Source: Hufsiella ginkgonis
GTDB lineage: Bacteria > Bacteroidota > Bacteroidia > Sphingobacteriales > Sphingobacteriaceae
Direction: 5' to 3'
DNA length: 64,000 bases
Assembly: GCF_009834915.1 (NCBI RefSeq)
Contig: NZ_WVHS01000001.1
Span: 434,001-498,000, forward strand
Below the pieces are notes generated by a model, which did not search any database, was not told the origin of the DNA, and was given only the letters and a program-made list of their open reading frames with translations. This document shows positions 16,451 to 25,438 of this stretch, piece by piece. Position 1 is the first letter of the stretch. Each line of letters opens with the position of its first letter. The position numbers and the translations under genes are program-made.

Positions 16451-18367
16451 TTATCTCTGATCATTAAAATAATAAGCAAGCATCTCGTGCAGCTGAGCCG
16501 GTTTAAACGGTTTGGTCAGGCAGGCGTTCATTCCGGAAGCGATCACCTTTTCATACATATCGGACACCGTTGATGCAGTTAATGCCAGTATAGGGAGCTC
16601 TTTATATTTTTTCCCTGGCAGGTTCCTGATAGCGATCGTGGCTTCGTAACCGTCCATGACTGGCATTTGCAGGTCCATCAGCACCAGGTCGTAATTACCG
16701 CTCGCTACTTTGTCAACACCTATCCTGCCGTTTTCAGCTACGTCGCATTCGATCTGCCAGTTCGTTAAGAATCTCCGCACCAGCATTGCGTTAACAGGGT
16801 TGTCTTCCGTTACGAGCACCCGTTTTCCTGGAAAACCCGAATTGTCCGCCGCTGCGTTCAATAAAGATTCGGCAGCGGTTTTTTCGTCGATATTGAACCT
16901 GAGCTCAAAGAAGAAGGATGATCCTTCATCCTCTTTGCTGATCACGGAAAGCTTGCTTCCAACCAGTTCCAGCAACCGTTTACAAATAGCAAGGCCCAGC
17001 CCCGTACCTCCATATTTTCTCGTGGTTTCAGAACTTGCCTGGGAGAATTTCTCGAATATGTACTGCAACTTGTCCTCCGGGATACCTATCCCGGTATCTT
17101 TTACAGCAAAGCAGAGGGTAGCGGTGGTCGCGGTTTTTTCTGTCACCGAGGTACTAAGCTCTACCTTCCCTGCGGGCGTGAACTTTATGGCATTAGCCAC
17201 CAGGTTGTTCAGGACTTGCGATAACCGGGTAGGATCTCCCTTAATTCGTGCCGGCACTCCCGGCCCGATCTCCAGGGTCAACAGAATCTCTTTCTTGTCA
17301 GCTTCCTGCTGCTGCGCGGCCCTGATGTTTTCAAGTAATGCATGCAGGTCAAAATCGATGTTCTCAAAAACCACTTTACCTGCATCGATCTTATTAAAAT
17401 CGAGGATATCGTTGATCAGGGTCAATAGGTTATCAGCAGAAAATCGCAGGACGTTCAGATACTCAACCTGGTCTGGCCGCGGATTGTCAAGGAGCAGGTT
17501 GGTGAAACCGACGATCGCGTTCATCGGGGTCCTGATCTCGTGGCTCACGATCGATAAAAACTCAATTTTGGCATTGGTTGCATCATCCGCCTGTTGTTGA
17601 CGTAGCCGAATTTCTTCCTCCTGTTTTTTGCGTTCGTCGATATCCTGGAAAACGCCGTACAGCCTGATGCATTTACCGTCCTGAAATTCAGGGTGCCCTA
17701 CCGTGCGGGTCCATCGCGTTTTACCTTTAGCGGTAACGATCTGCAGCTCAAGGTCGTAATCAACTCCCTTATTTACCGCTTTATTAAAGGCGTCGCCTAG
17801 TTTTTTTCGATCGGCACCTTCTTTAAAAAAGGTGGCTGCCGACCCGCGGTCAGGTACATAGTCCTCAGGGACTTCAAAGATCATCTTCGTTACCTCAGTC
17901 CATATCACCCTGCCGGTTTCCAGGTCCAGTTCCCAGCCACCTACCCTGGCCGTTTGATTCGTTTTGTTGAGAAAGTCTTTTACGCGCTGCAATTCTTTCT
18001 CCGCCTGCTTGTGCGGTGAAATATCAAAATAGCTTCCTGTCATACGAAGCGGAACCTCCCCGTTCCAAATAAGCCTGCCCGTCACCAGGATACAAACGAT
18101 TTTATTGCGGTCCTTGTGCTGCAGGGCTATTTCAAGCGTAAACGGGATCTTACCCTGGCTGTCCCGGTGCGCTATGTAATTCTCCCGAAGGATATCCAGG
18201 TAGCCCGGTTTAATTATCTCTTTCCATGAAGCCAGGTCATTGTCGATCTCCGGTAAATCCAACAAGATCTTTAAAGAATCGTCTACGTTAATTTCGCGGG
18301 AATCAGTCTCCCAATCCCAATAGCCGGAGACAGTGTCGGTATAGTCAGCGTGAGGGATCCGGGGCAT
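16451..18367 (-). CDS. PAS-containing hybrid histidine kinase/response regulator
   Basis: This is a 638-residue soluble kinase without membrane segments. Two PAS/PAC domains lie at about 10-125 (WDWETDSREINVDDSLKILL) and 130-255 (GGWELDLETGRVIWTEV). HisKA follows with the phospho-accepting histidine in FLSIVSHEIRTPMNAI (about 273), then a HATPase_c domain (NLVANAIKFTP, DTGIGIPEDKL, GGTGLGLAI). A C-terminal receiver carries the aspartate in LVLMDLQMPVMDG (about 562) and a KPF lysine near the end. It probably senses a cytosolic signal and relays phosphate to an unlinked HPt or output protein. It stands alone, convergent with the methylase island, and may be the first core gene to its right. Confidence 0.9.
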   Translation of the reverse strand: MPRIPHADYTDTVSGYWDWETDSREINVDDSLKILLDLPEIDNDLASWKEIIKPGYLDILRENYIAHRDSQGKIPFTLEIALQHKDRNKIVCILVTGRLIWNGEVPLRMTGSYFDISPHKQAEKELQRVKDFLNKTNQTARVGGWELDLETGRVIWTEVTKMIFEVPEDYVPDRGSAATFFKEGADRKKLGDAFNKAVNKGVDYDLELQIVTAKGKTRWTRTVGHPEFQDGKCIRLYGVFQDIDERKKQEEEIRLRQQQADDATNAKIEFLSIVSHEIRTPMNAIVGFTNLLLDNPRPDQVEYLNVLRFSADNLLTLINDILDFNKIDAGKVVFENIDFDLHALLENIRAAQQQEADKKEILLTLEIGPGVPARIKGDPTRLSQVLNNLVANAIKFTPAGKVELSTSVTEKTATTATLCFAVKDTGIGIPEDKLQYIFEKFSQASSETTRKYGGTGLGLAICKRLLELVGSKLSVISKEDEGSSFFFELRFNIDEKTAAESLLNAAADNSGFPGKRVLVTEDNPVNAMLVRRFLTNWQIECDVAENGRIGVDKVASGNYDLVLMDLQMPVMDGYEATIAIRNLPGKKYKELPILALTASTVSDMYEKVIASGMNACLTKPFKPAQLHEMLAYYFNDQR

Positions 18368-18696
18368 TTGGAAGTACTTTAGGTTTAAACATCAGTTAGT
18401 CGTAATTGTTTAAAAATGAGCGGCATATTGGCGCCGCCTAATGAAATCTGAAAGCGATCACAATATCAATTAGAATAGAAAGTATTTTCCAATTCTGAAG
18501 GAAATCTGAAGTTTTAAAAAAATAAGATCTTTTAAATTTGACGTGATGCAAGCCGTAAGAAAACGCCCGCCGCTCAAGGGGGGAACGTGCGCCCGTAGCG
18601 TCGGCTGGTACAGGAATCGTGGATTCCAACAGGGACCAGGCCGAACCGGCGGCATTAAGCGGTAGCTGCCGGTTCGGTACAGATCTTTCCGAGTGT
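18368..18696. other. intergenic gap with one inverted repeat
   Basis: This 330-bp stretch separates the hybrid kinase from the RND fragment. It contains a 10-bp inverted repeat (CCGAACCGGC at 18641-18650 with its complement at 18668-18677), perhaps a terminator of the genes to the right. Nothing else convincing is seen. Confidence 0.4.
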
Positions 18697-19502
18697 TTAT
18701 GACAGTTCCGGTTCAGCCATAACGGCTTCCCTGGCTTTTCCGAAACGCCAATAGATGAGCGGTAAAAAAAACAGGTTAAGGACCGTTGAGGTCGTCAGTC
18801 CTCCCAGGATCACGATCGCCATCGGGTACTCTATCTCCTGCCCCGGCTTATTCCCGCTGATCACGATCGGCAGCAGCGCGAGCGACGCGGCCAGCGCCGT
18901 CATCAGGATCGGCGTTATACGCTCCAACGCGCCCCGGATAATCATATGTATACCGAATTTTTCGTTCTCTTCCGTTTCGAGGTGACGATAATGGCTGATC
19001 AGCATGATCGCATTACGGGCGGCGATCCCGAGTACTGTAACAAAACCGACGAGTGACCCAAAGGACAGTACCCCCCCGGAAATCCATGCAGTGAGAATAC
19101 ATCCCGAAAGTGCGGATGGCAGGCTTAACAAGATCATCGTCGCAATACGGTATGAGCGGAAGTCGGCATAAAGGATCAGGAAAATACCCAGGAGCGAGAG
19201 CAGCATCAGGCTATACAAACGGGTCTGCGATTTTTGCCGCTCCGCATATTCGCCCAGGATTTCCGGGTGGTATCCTGCGCCGAAGGAAACTTCCCTCAGC
19301 TTCGCCTGAATATCTTTGGCGACGGCACCGAGATCGCGGCCCTTGGTATTACAGGTTACGTCGATCCGGCGGGAGGATTGTTCCCGCGCGATCTCGTTCG
19401 GCGTAGGTGCTACATATACATCGGCGACATCTTTCAGCGGCACGCGTCTGCCCCGCGGGATATCGATCTGCAGCGCGCGGATATCCTCGATGCCCGTACT
19501 TT
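18697..19502 (-). pseudogene. C-terminal fragment of a CzcA/CusA-type RND efflux pump
   Basis: The minus strand reads from about 19500 ([29 protein letters not shown]) through [35 protein letters not shown] and [20 protein letters not shown] to the stop. These are the last third of a heavy-metal RND permease, including the final membrane helices. A full protein has over 1,000 residues; the first two thirds are missing. The open frame has no proper start, so it is a truncated relic. It sits directly after the two-component pair that probably once controlled it. Confidence 0.85.
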
Positions 19503-19564
19503 ATATCAAATAAGCATGCTATGCGAAATATTTCTCCTTGTGAAAGTACTCTATCGGAAAAACG

Positions 19565-20818
19565 TCAAAAACTTATGGAAAATACATGCTTCTCATCCTG
19601 GAACCGATACTCCAGCGCGTAACCATGGTAAACAGCGATCTGCCTTGACAGGGCTAAACCCAGGCCCATGCCCTCAGATGTGTCCGCTTTACTGAAACGC
19701 TTGAAAATTATTGACGGATCGAGCCCTTGTGAAGACCCGGTGTTTGTAATTGCGAGGCCGCCGTTGTTCAGCCCGATCATCACCGTGCCGCCGGGGTGAT
19801 TATGCCGGATCGCATTACCGATCAGGTTATTTAGCAGAATATCCAGTAAATACTTGCTGGCGCGGATGCTTTTTACCTCTCCCGCAAATGTGACCGTTAA
19901 ACCGTTCAGTTCGATCAGCTCCTGGAATTGCCGGATCTTTTGTTCTAACTGGGAGTACAGCTCGATCTCTCCGAAATCGTCTATCAACGAGTTTTCCATA
20001 CGGGCGAGCAACAGCAATGACTGATTAAGCCGCGAGAGCCGGCCTACGGCAATATAAATATCCTCGATGACCACGCCTTGTTTATCAGAAAATGACTCCG
20101 TCTGGAGCAGCGTATCGAGCTTCGAATTGATCACTGCAAGCGGGGTCATCATCTCATGAGAGGCGTTATCGGTAAAACTTTTAAGCTCCTTGTAGTCTTC
20201 CTTTACACGCGAGGCCATCGTTGCCGCGGCGGTGTTTAGTTCGCGGAACTCATCGATATGCGTCTGCGCCGGCGAAAGCTCCCTCATATCGGCCAGGTTG
20301 AAGGCCTTCATTTCGTTCAGCGTAGAGTGGAACGGCTTCCATAACCGGCCAAGCACGAAACGATTGATAACGATCAGGCTGATCAGCAGCACGGCCGTTA
20401 CCAGCAGCGTGATCAGGAAGATGACGCGGATAAGGTCTTCCGATTCGACCTTTGATTTACTGATCGTCACCTCGTAAAACTTATCGCCCACTTTGATGAC
20501 CGTCTCCAGGCTACGGCCGGGCTCTATCTCGTCCTCTTTGTCGTTCCGGTATTCCACATCTTCAAACCGGCGCTCATGCGGACGGCCCGCAGGCACAATG
20601 ATATAATGAACCTTCTGGTCCCTGAAATCGCCCGGCAAGGGCAGCTTTCCGTACGTCTGCACGTATTCCCTGATCTCGTCTTCTTCAATCAGCAGGTCCT
20701 TATCCAGCTGTTTACTCAGGATGAAATGGATAAAGGCATAATAGATCACCCCGGTAAGCCCCAGGACGATAAGCGAAGTTACCAGGTTCACCCGGTTATA
20801 ATGCTGCGCGAGTTTCAT
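19565..20818 (-). CDS. membrane sensor histidine kinase
   Basis: The 417-residue kinase has an N-terminal membrane helix (VTSLIVLGLTGVIYYAFIHF), an extracytoplasmic sensor of about 100 residues and a second helix near residues 130-155 (FLITLLVTAVLLISLIVINR). HisKA follows with SFTDNASHEMMTPLAVINS, then HATPase_c with NLIGNAIRHNHPGG and MGLGLALSRQI. Its ATG overlaps the stop of the OmpR-type regulator upstream by 4 nt, so they form one two-component unit. The position next to a metal-type RND fragment and a TonB receptor suggests an envelope or metal signal, which is inference. Confidence 0.9.
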   Translation of the reverse strand: MKLAQHYNRVNLVTSLIVLGLTGVIYYAFIHFILSKQLDKDLLIEEDEIREYVQTYGKLPLPGDFRDQKVHYIIVPAGRPHERRFEDVEYRNDKEDEIEPGRSLETVIKVGDKFYEVTISKSKVESEDLIRVIFLITLLVTAVLLISLIVINRFVLGRLWKPFHSTLNEMKAFNLADMRELSPAQTHIDEFRELNTAAATMASRVKEDYKELKSFTDNASHEMMTPLAVINSKLDTLLQTESFSDKQGVVIEDIYIAVGRLSRLNQSLLLLARMENSLIDDFGEIELYSQLEQKIRQFQELIELNGLTVTFAGEVKSIRASKYLLDILLNNLIGNAIRHNHPGGTVMIGLNNGGLAITNTGSSQGLDPSIIFKRFSKADTSEGMGLGLALSRQIAVYHGYALEYRFQDEKHVFSISF

Positions 20819-21495
20819 TCTTCCGACCCGAATTTATATCCTACCCCGTACATGGATTTAAGATAATCTTTCGCACCGGCCTCCACCAATTTTTTCCGGA
20901 GGTTTTTAATGTGGGTATATATAAAATCGAACCGGTCCGAAAGGTCCATTTCGTCGCCCCAGAGGTGTTCGGCGATCGCGTTCTTACTCACCACTTTTCC
21001 CTGGTTGGCTACCAGGTAAACCAGCAGGTCGAATTCTTTCCGGGTAAGGGTGATCTTAACGCCTTTTACCGTTACGTTCATGGCCAGCAGGTCAGCTGCG
21101 ATCTCGTTGAAAATGACACGGTTACTGCCGCCGAATTGTTTGCGCCGTACGATGGCGATCACGCGGGCCTTCAGCTCTGAAAGATGAAAGGGCTTGGTGA
21201 GGTAATCATCCGCGCCGAGATTGAGCCCTTTCAGCCGGTCGTCCAATGAATTGCGTGCCGAAATGATCAGTACACCTTCCTGTTTGTCCATTCGCTTAAG
21301 CTCTTCGAGCAGGCGCAGTCCGTCACCGCCGGGGAGTGAGAGGTCAAGGAGGATACAATCGTAATCATACATACATATTTTCTCCGACCCCGATCCGTAA
21401 TCACCGGCCAGCTCACATACCGTGCCGTCTTCAGAAAAGTACCCGATGATACTTTCGGCCAGGCCGGTTTCGTCTTCAACGAGCAGAAGCTTCAT
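20815..21495 (-). CDS. OmpR/PhoB-family response regulator
   Basis: This 226-residue protein has an N-terminal receiver (LLLVEDETGLAESI, phospho-aspartate in DCILLDLSLPGGDGL at about 51, lysine in DDYLTKPFHLSEL). A C-terminal winged-helix DNA-binding domain follows (LTRKEFDLLVYLVANQGKVV ... DFIYTHIKNLRKKL ... GVGYKF). It is the cognate of the kinase that overlaps its 3' end. It lies 25 nt downstream of the TonB receptor gene stop on the opposite side, and all read on the minus strand. Confidence 0.92.
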   Translation of the reverse strand: MKLLLVEDETGLAESIIGYFSEDGTVCELAGDYGSGSEKICMYDYDCILLDLSLPGGDGLRLLEELKRMDKQEGVLIISARNSLDDRLKGLNLGADDYLTKPFHLSELKARVIAIVRRKQFGGSNRVIFNEIAADLLAMNVTVKGVKITLTRKEFDLLVYLVANQGKVVSKNAIAEHLWGDEMDLSDRFDFIYTHIKNLRKKLVEAGAKDYLKSMYGVGYKFGSEE

Positions 21496-21520
21496 ACTTA
21501 TGGCGTTTTAAAGCTAAGCA

Positions 21521-23980
21521 TTATTCAATGGGCGCCGGTAAATTACTTTGCTCATCCTTCTTAAAGTCCAGCTTGCCGAAACGATAGGACAATACGACGC
21601 CGAAGGACCTGTAGGGCACTTCCCGAAACGAGATACGCGTAGAATTGCCCGTTGTTACGGTCGTAGTCTGGTTATTGTACTTATTGAACGGGTTGGTGGC
21701 CGATAAGCCGATACTGCCTTTCTTTGCTGCGAACTGCTTGCGCAATGCCATGTTATAGGAGAAAAAGGCCGGGCGATTCCCCTGGATATTCTTCTGTGAG
21801 GAGTTATAGTTGCCGAACAGCTCTGCCACAAGATCGCTGTTCACCTGGTAAGCGCTGTTGAGGTTGACCCGGTAACCGAAACCCGTTACGTTAGGCCCGC
21901 CGGTATAGCGGTTAATGATGGCCTGGTTGGCAAGCATGATATTGGTACGCAAGGTGAGCTTATTACCCGCGGGCAATGATCCCGACAGGTTGACCCCTTC
22001 GCGGATCTCTTCCCCGATGTTTCGGCGGGTGGTAAAGGTCACGTTCTGGTATACGGAATCCCCGATCGTGTAATTAGAATAGAAGGTGGACACGCCCTTG
22101 ATATCGCTGGTATTCTTTCGCCAGAAGGCGGAAACGAAAATATTAGCGCCTTTATCAAAGGATTTATTGTACGACAGTTCGAAGTTATTGCCGATCTCGG
22201 GCTGCAGCGCCGGGTTGCCAGCGGAGATATTGCGCGGGTCAGAAAGGTCGATGAACGGGTTCAGATCCTCGTAATCCGGGCGCTCGATGCGGTAGCTGTA
22301 GCTGATCTTTACGGTCGCCTCGTTCTTGAACGTATGCGAGACCACCGCCGAAGGGGCGAAAGTATTGTATGGCTTGATATCAGCCTTGCCTACCTGGGAA
22401 TAGCTGGCTTTGGAGGTGGTGCGCTCATAGCGCAGTCCCGTCTTCACGTCAAGGAATTTGTAAAGCTGGTAGGAACCGGACAAGTAGGCCGAATAAACGT
22501 AACGTTTATAATCCAGCCCGTTAGATTGTGAAGGACTAAATACATATGTGCCTGTAGTCTTGTTCAGCGAATACACCGCGGCCGTGCTGTGGATATCGTT
22601 GATCACGGTTTTCAGTCCCGTTTCTATCGTCAGGTTATCCGACACCGGGTGAACATAATCCAGTGCCAGCTCGGCCTCATTGTCCCGGCCCGGGCTGGTA
22701 CTGGTAGATCCCGCAAAGGCGGGAGCAACGGCATTATCCTGCTGCACCTGGTTGTAGAACGACGTGGCTTTGCCGAGATCGGCATTCACCTGGAAACTGA
22801 TCTCCTGGTCCTCTTTGGCAAAAGCGTGCTTATATTCCAATCCAAGGTCGAGCCCCTGCTCGATAGCATGGTTATCTGATTTAAGGAGGCTGGCGGAATT
22901 CGACAGCAGGGTACTTCCCTTCTGAACACGGATCAGCTGATCGGTCTGGTTACTGCTGGCGTTTTTTGAACGGTTGTAGCCAAGGGATGCGGTAAGATCG
23001 TTCTTCTTATCCATCGACCAATCGAAGTTTAGCCCGGCACGGTAACCCTTCCTGTTCACATCGCTGATGCCATGCTGCGCAAGATCATTCAGCGTGTCGG
23101 CAAGCCGCGAGCTCCGGTCCACACCATTCACCGTGGTCGTATTCAGCTGTGCATTTCCGCCGAGGTTAGCTCCGATGCTCAGTTTCTGCCCTTTTATGTT
23201 CAGGCTTGCCGAGCCGTTTTCCAGGCGTGTTCCCGCCGAGGCGTTTATATTACCGTTGATGCCCCGTACGTTGTTGCTTTTCAGGATGATATTGATGATG
23301 CCGCCTGTGCCTGAGGCATCGTATTTCGCACCCGGGCTGGTGATCACTTCGATGCTCTTGATCTGGCTGGCAGGTATGGTTTGAAGGGCATTTGCGATAC
23401 TGCTGCCGAAGAGGCTGGAAGGCTTCCCGTTGATCAGGAAGCGGATGCTGGAATTTCCCTGGAGCTCTACGTTGCCGTCTATATCGACGGTGACCATGGG
23501 AACTTTTTTAAGGATATCAGTGGCCATGCCGGCTTGCCCGCTAATATCATTCTGGGCATTGTAAACCATCTTATCGATCTTGTTTTCGATAATGGGAGGT
23601 CTGCCGGTAATGGCTACCGCGCTAAGCTCCGTTTGTGACGGAGTAAGCGTTAGCGCATTGAGATTTACGGTGCGGTTCTGCTCGTTAAGGATGACCGGTT
23701 GAACCGTGGTACGCTTGTAGCCGATGAAGTCGATGGTGAGGCGGTATTCCCCGTCGGGCAGACCGGTCATATTGAAATTGCCGCGCGGGTCCGTCGTAAT
23801 GCCGTTCACAGGCCTGGCAGCCCCATTCTCGTAAAGCAGAACGGAAGCATAATCCACCGGCTGGCGGGTAAGGGAGTCGATCACATGTCCGCTGATCTTC
23901 CCCCGGCCTTGTACCGGTTTGACCTGGGCTTTAAGGGCGAATGTGAACAGGATAAAAAATAACGCGAAAGCAGGCTTCAT
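21521..23980 (-). CDS. TonB-dependent outer-membrane receptor (OMP beta-barrel family 3)
   Basis: This is an 819-residue protein with a signal peptide (ALFFILFTFALKAQ) followed by a carboxypeptidase-regulatory-like domain (GKISGHVIDSLTRQPVDYAS, GNFNMTGLPDGEYRLTIDFI) at about 30-115. A plug domain comes next (LKKVPMVTVDIDGNVELQGN, GTGGIINIILK), then a C-terminal 22-strand-type barrel of the outer_membrane_beta-barrel_3 kind ending in SYRFG plus a short tail. The ligand is unknown. It precedes the response regulator and kinase on the same strand by 25 nt, so expression may be shared. Confidence 0.9.
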   Translation of the reverse strand: MKPAFALFFILFTFALKAQVKPVQGRGKISGHVIDSLTRQPVDYASVLLYENGAARPVNGITTDPRGNFNMTGLPDGEYRLTIDFIGYKRTTVQPVILNEQNRTVNLNALTLTPSQTELSAVAITGRPPIIENKIDKMVYNAQNDISGQAGMATDILKKVPMVTVDIDGNVELQGNSSIRFLINGKPSSLFGSSIANALQTIPASQIKSIEVITSPGAKYDASGTGGIINIILKSNNVRGINGNINASAGTRLENGSASLNIKGQKLSIGANLGGNAQLNTTTVNGVDRSSRLADTLNDLAQHGISDVNRKGYRAGLNFDWSMDKKNDLTASLGYNRSKNASSNQTDQLIRVQKGSTLLSNSASLLKSDNHAIEQGLDLGLEYKHAFAKEDQEISFQVNADLGKATSFYNQVQQDNAVAPAFAGSTSTSPGRDNEAELALDYVHPVSDNLTIETGLKTVINDIHSTAAVYSLNKTTGTYVFSPSQSNGLDYKRYVYSAYLSGSYQLYKFLDVKTGLRYERTTSKASYSQVGKADIKPYNTFAPSAVVSHTFKNEATVKISYSYRIERPDYEDLNPFIDLSDPRNISAGNPALQPEIGNNFELSYNKSFDKGANIFVSAFWRKNTSDIKGVSTFYSNYTIGDSVYQNVTFTTRRNIGEEIREGVNLSGSLPAGNKLTLRTNIMLANQAIINRYTGGPNVTGFGYRVNLNSAYQVNSDLVAELFGNYNSSQKNIQGNRPAFFSYNMALRKQFAAKKGSIGLSATNPFNKYNNQTTTVTTGNSTRISFREVPYRSFGVVLSYRFGKLDFKKDEQSNLPAPIE

Positions 23981-24103
23981 GAAGGTGTATGGTATTTTGC
24001 TGCATAGTTACAGCGGAAATCTGGAGACATTCTGTTCTTTCCGCTACAGAGTTTCGACAGAATTACCCGGTATGTTCGTACCAGGTCAAATAACCGCCGA
24101 TTC

Positions 24104-24697
24104 ATGACACCCGAAACCTCGATAACAAAAAATGCGGAGCGCTATGTGATGGATTACCTGGAGGCTTTTCTGCCTCCGGGATTCGGTTTTCACAATATAC
24201 AGCATGCCCGTGAAGTAAAGGAGGCCGTTTCGCTGATCGGTGATTATCTCTCGTTACCTGCCGGCGACATCGAAGTCCTGCGTATCGCCGCAAGTTTTCA
24301 TGATACAGGCTATTGTCACACCTACTCAGGCCATGAAGATCGTAGTATAACTATCGCTTCCGTCTGGCTGAGCGATGAAGACTATCCTATTGAGCGCATC
24401 GCCCGGGTCGCCTCCTGCATCGAGGCGACCCGGTTCCCTCAATCGCCAAATGATCTGCTCGGCCAGGTGCTCTGTGACGCCGACCTGTTTCATTTCGCAA
24501 GCCTCAACTATCCCGACTACGAACACCGGCTGAGGCTCGAATGGGAAAGGCGCCTGGACCGCTTCTATTCTGATCAGGATTGGGCGCGGACGAATTGTGA
24601 GGCGCTTATTGCTCAAACCTATTTCACCAGTTACGGCAAGAAGGTCCTTCAGCCGTTAAAAGAGCGAAACATAGAGCTGCTGAGGTGCAGGTACTAA
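24104..24697 (+). CDS. HD-domain phosphohydrolase
   Basis: This is a 197-residue soluble protein. The metal-binding pattern is seen as H(NIQHAREV) near residue 31, the HD pair in AASFHDTGYCHTYSGHEDRS at about 66, and a later aspartate in LCDADLFHFA. HD proteins hydrolyse phosphomonoesters or cyclic and polyphosphorylated nucleotides; this one lacks the RelA or GGDEF partners that would narrow the substrate. It is monocistronic and divergent from the TonB receptor gene. Confidence 0.85.
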   Translation: MTPETSITKNAERYVMDYLEAFLPPGFGFHNIQHAREVKEAVSLIGDYLSLPAGDIEVLRIAASFHDTGYCHTYSGHEDRSITIASVWLSDEDYPIERIARVASCIEATRFPQSPNDLLGQVLCDADLFHFASLNYPDYEHRLRLEWERRLDRFYSDQDWARTNCEALIAQTYFTSYGKKVLQPLKERNIELLRCRY

Positions 24698-24707
24698 ACG
24701 AAGGCGC

Positions 24708-25366
24708 TTATTTCCCGATATCGATCACATGAAACGTTCCCGGGACCACTTTCGGCCGGCCGCCGACCGCGGCGGGAGGTTCCGTTTTCGCCGCAGAAAG
24801 GTAGATATGATGTGTCGCCGGATCAATAGTGATCGTGCGGGCCCCGGGCTCGGATTTGATAGCTTCTAATTGTTCAAATTTATCGGCGCTCAGCTCCCTC
24901 ACCACCGAGACCGTGCCTTCACTATTTGAGGTATAGACCTGTTTCAGGAGCGTTCAAAAGCCACGCCGTCGCAGCTGCCGATGGGAAAGCTGGCGATATT
25001 CTTCCCGGTAGCAGTATCCATCACCACCAGCAATTGATTGCCGCCGCAGCCGATGAAGAGCCGGCCGGTAGTACGGTCGATCGCAAGCCCGGTAGGTTCC
25101 TCGCCCGCTACGATCTTGAAGCGTTTGATTACTTTATAGGTTTTAACATCGATCACTACCACTTCGTTAGTCGTTTCGCTATTGACCTGGGTGCCATGAG
25201 AAATATAGAGTTTCCCGTTTTGACTGTCCGCGGTCAGGTAATCCCACCCTCCTGCAGAACCGATGGGAAAAGTTTTTAGCATACGCATACCGGTCTTTTG
25301 CTGGGCGAAGGCCGGGACAGCGAGTGCGATGGCCGCGGCGGTGATGAGGATTGATCTCGATTTCAT
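24708..25366 (-). pseudogene. YncE-type beta-propeller protein broken by a frameshift
   Basis: The first part (25366 down to 24944) has a signal peptide (ILITAAAIALAVPAFAQQ) and propeller repeats such as GKLYISHGTQVN, VVVIDVKTYKVIKRF and IDRTTGRLFIGCGGNQLLVV. It stops after CDGVAFERS. The remainder resumes in another frame (KQVYTSNSEGTVSVVREL ... ITIDPATHHIYL ... GTFHVIDIGK) with no residues missing, so one indel near 24945-24955 explains it. The full product would be a secreted or periplasmic seven-bladed propeller of about 220 residues here, somewhat shorter than usual. Confidence 0.8.
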
Positions 25367-25438
25367 GATATGGGCTTGAGACTACGAATTACAAAGACAA
25401 TCTGTAGTAATTCTGTACAAGGCTACAGCTGGATGGCT

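Noticed and set aside
16710-17600. 296-codon plus-strand frame inside the hybrid histidine kinase
   Set aside because: It is antisense to conserved HATPase and receiver motifs and has Ser/Leu-rich shadow composition.
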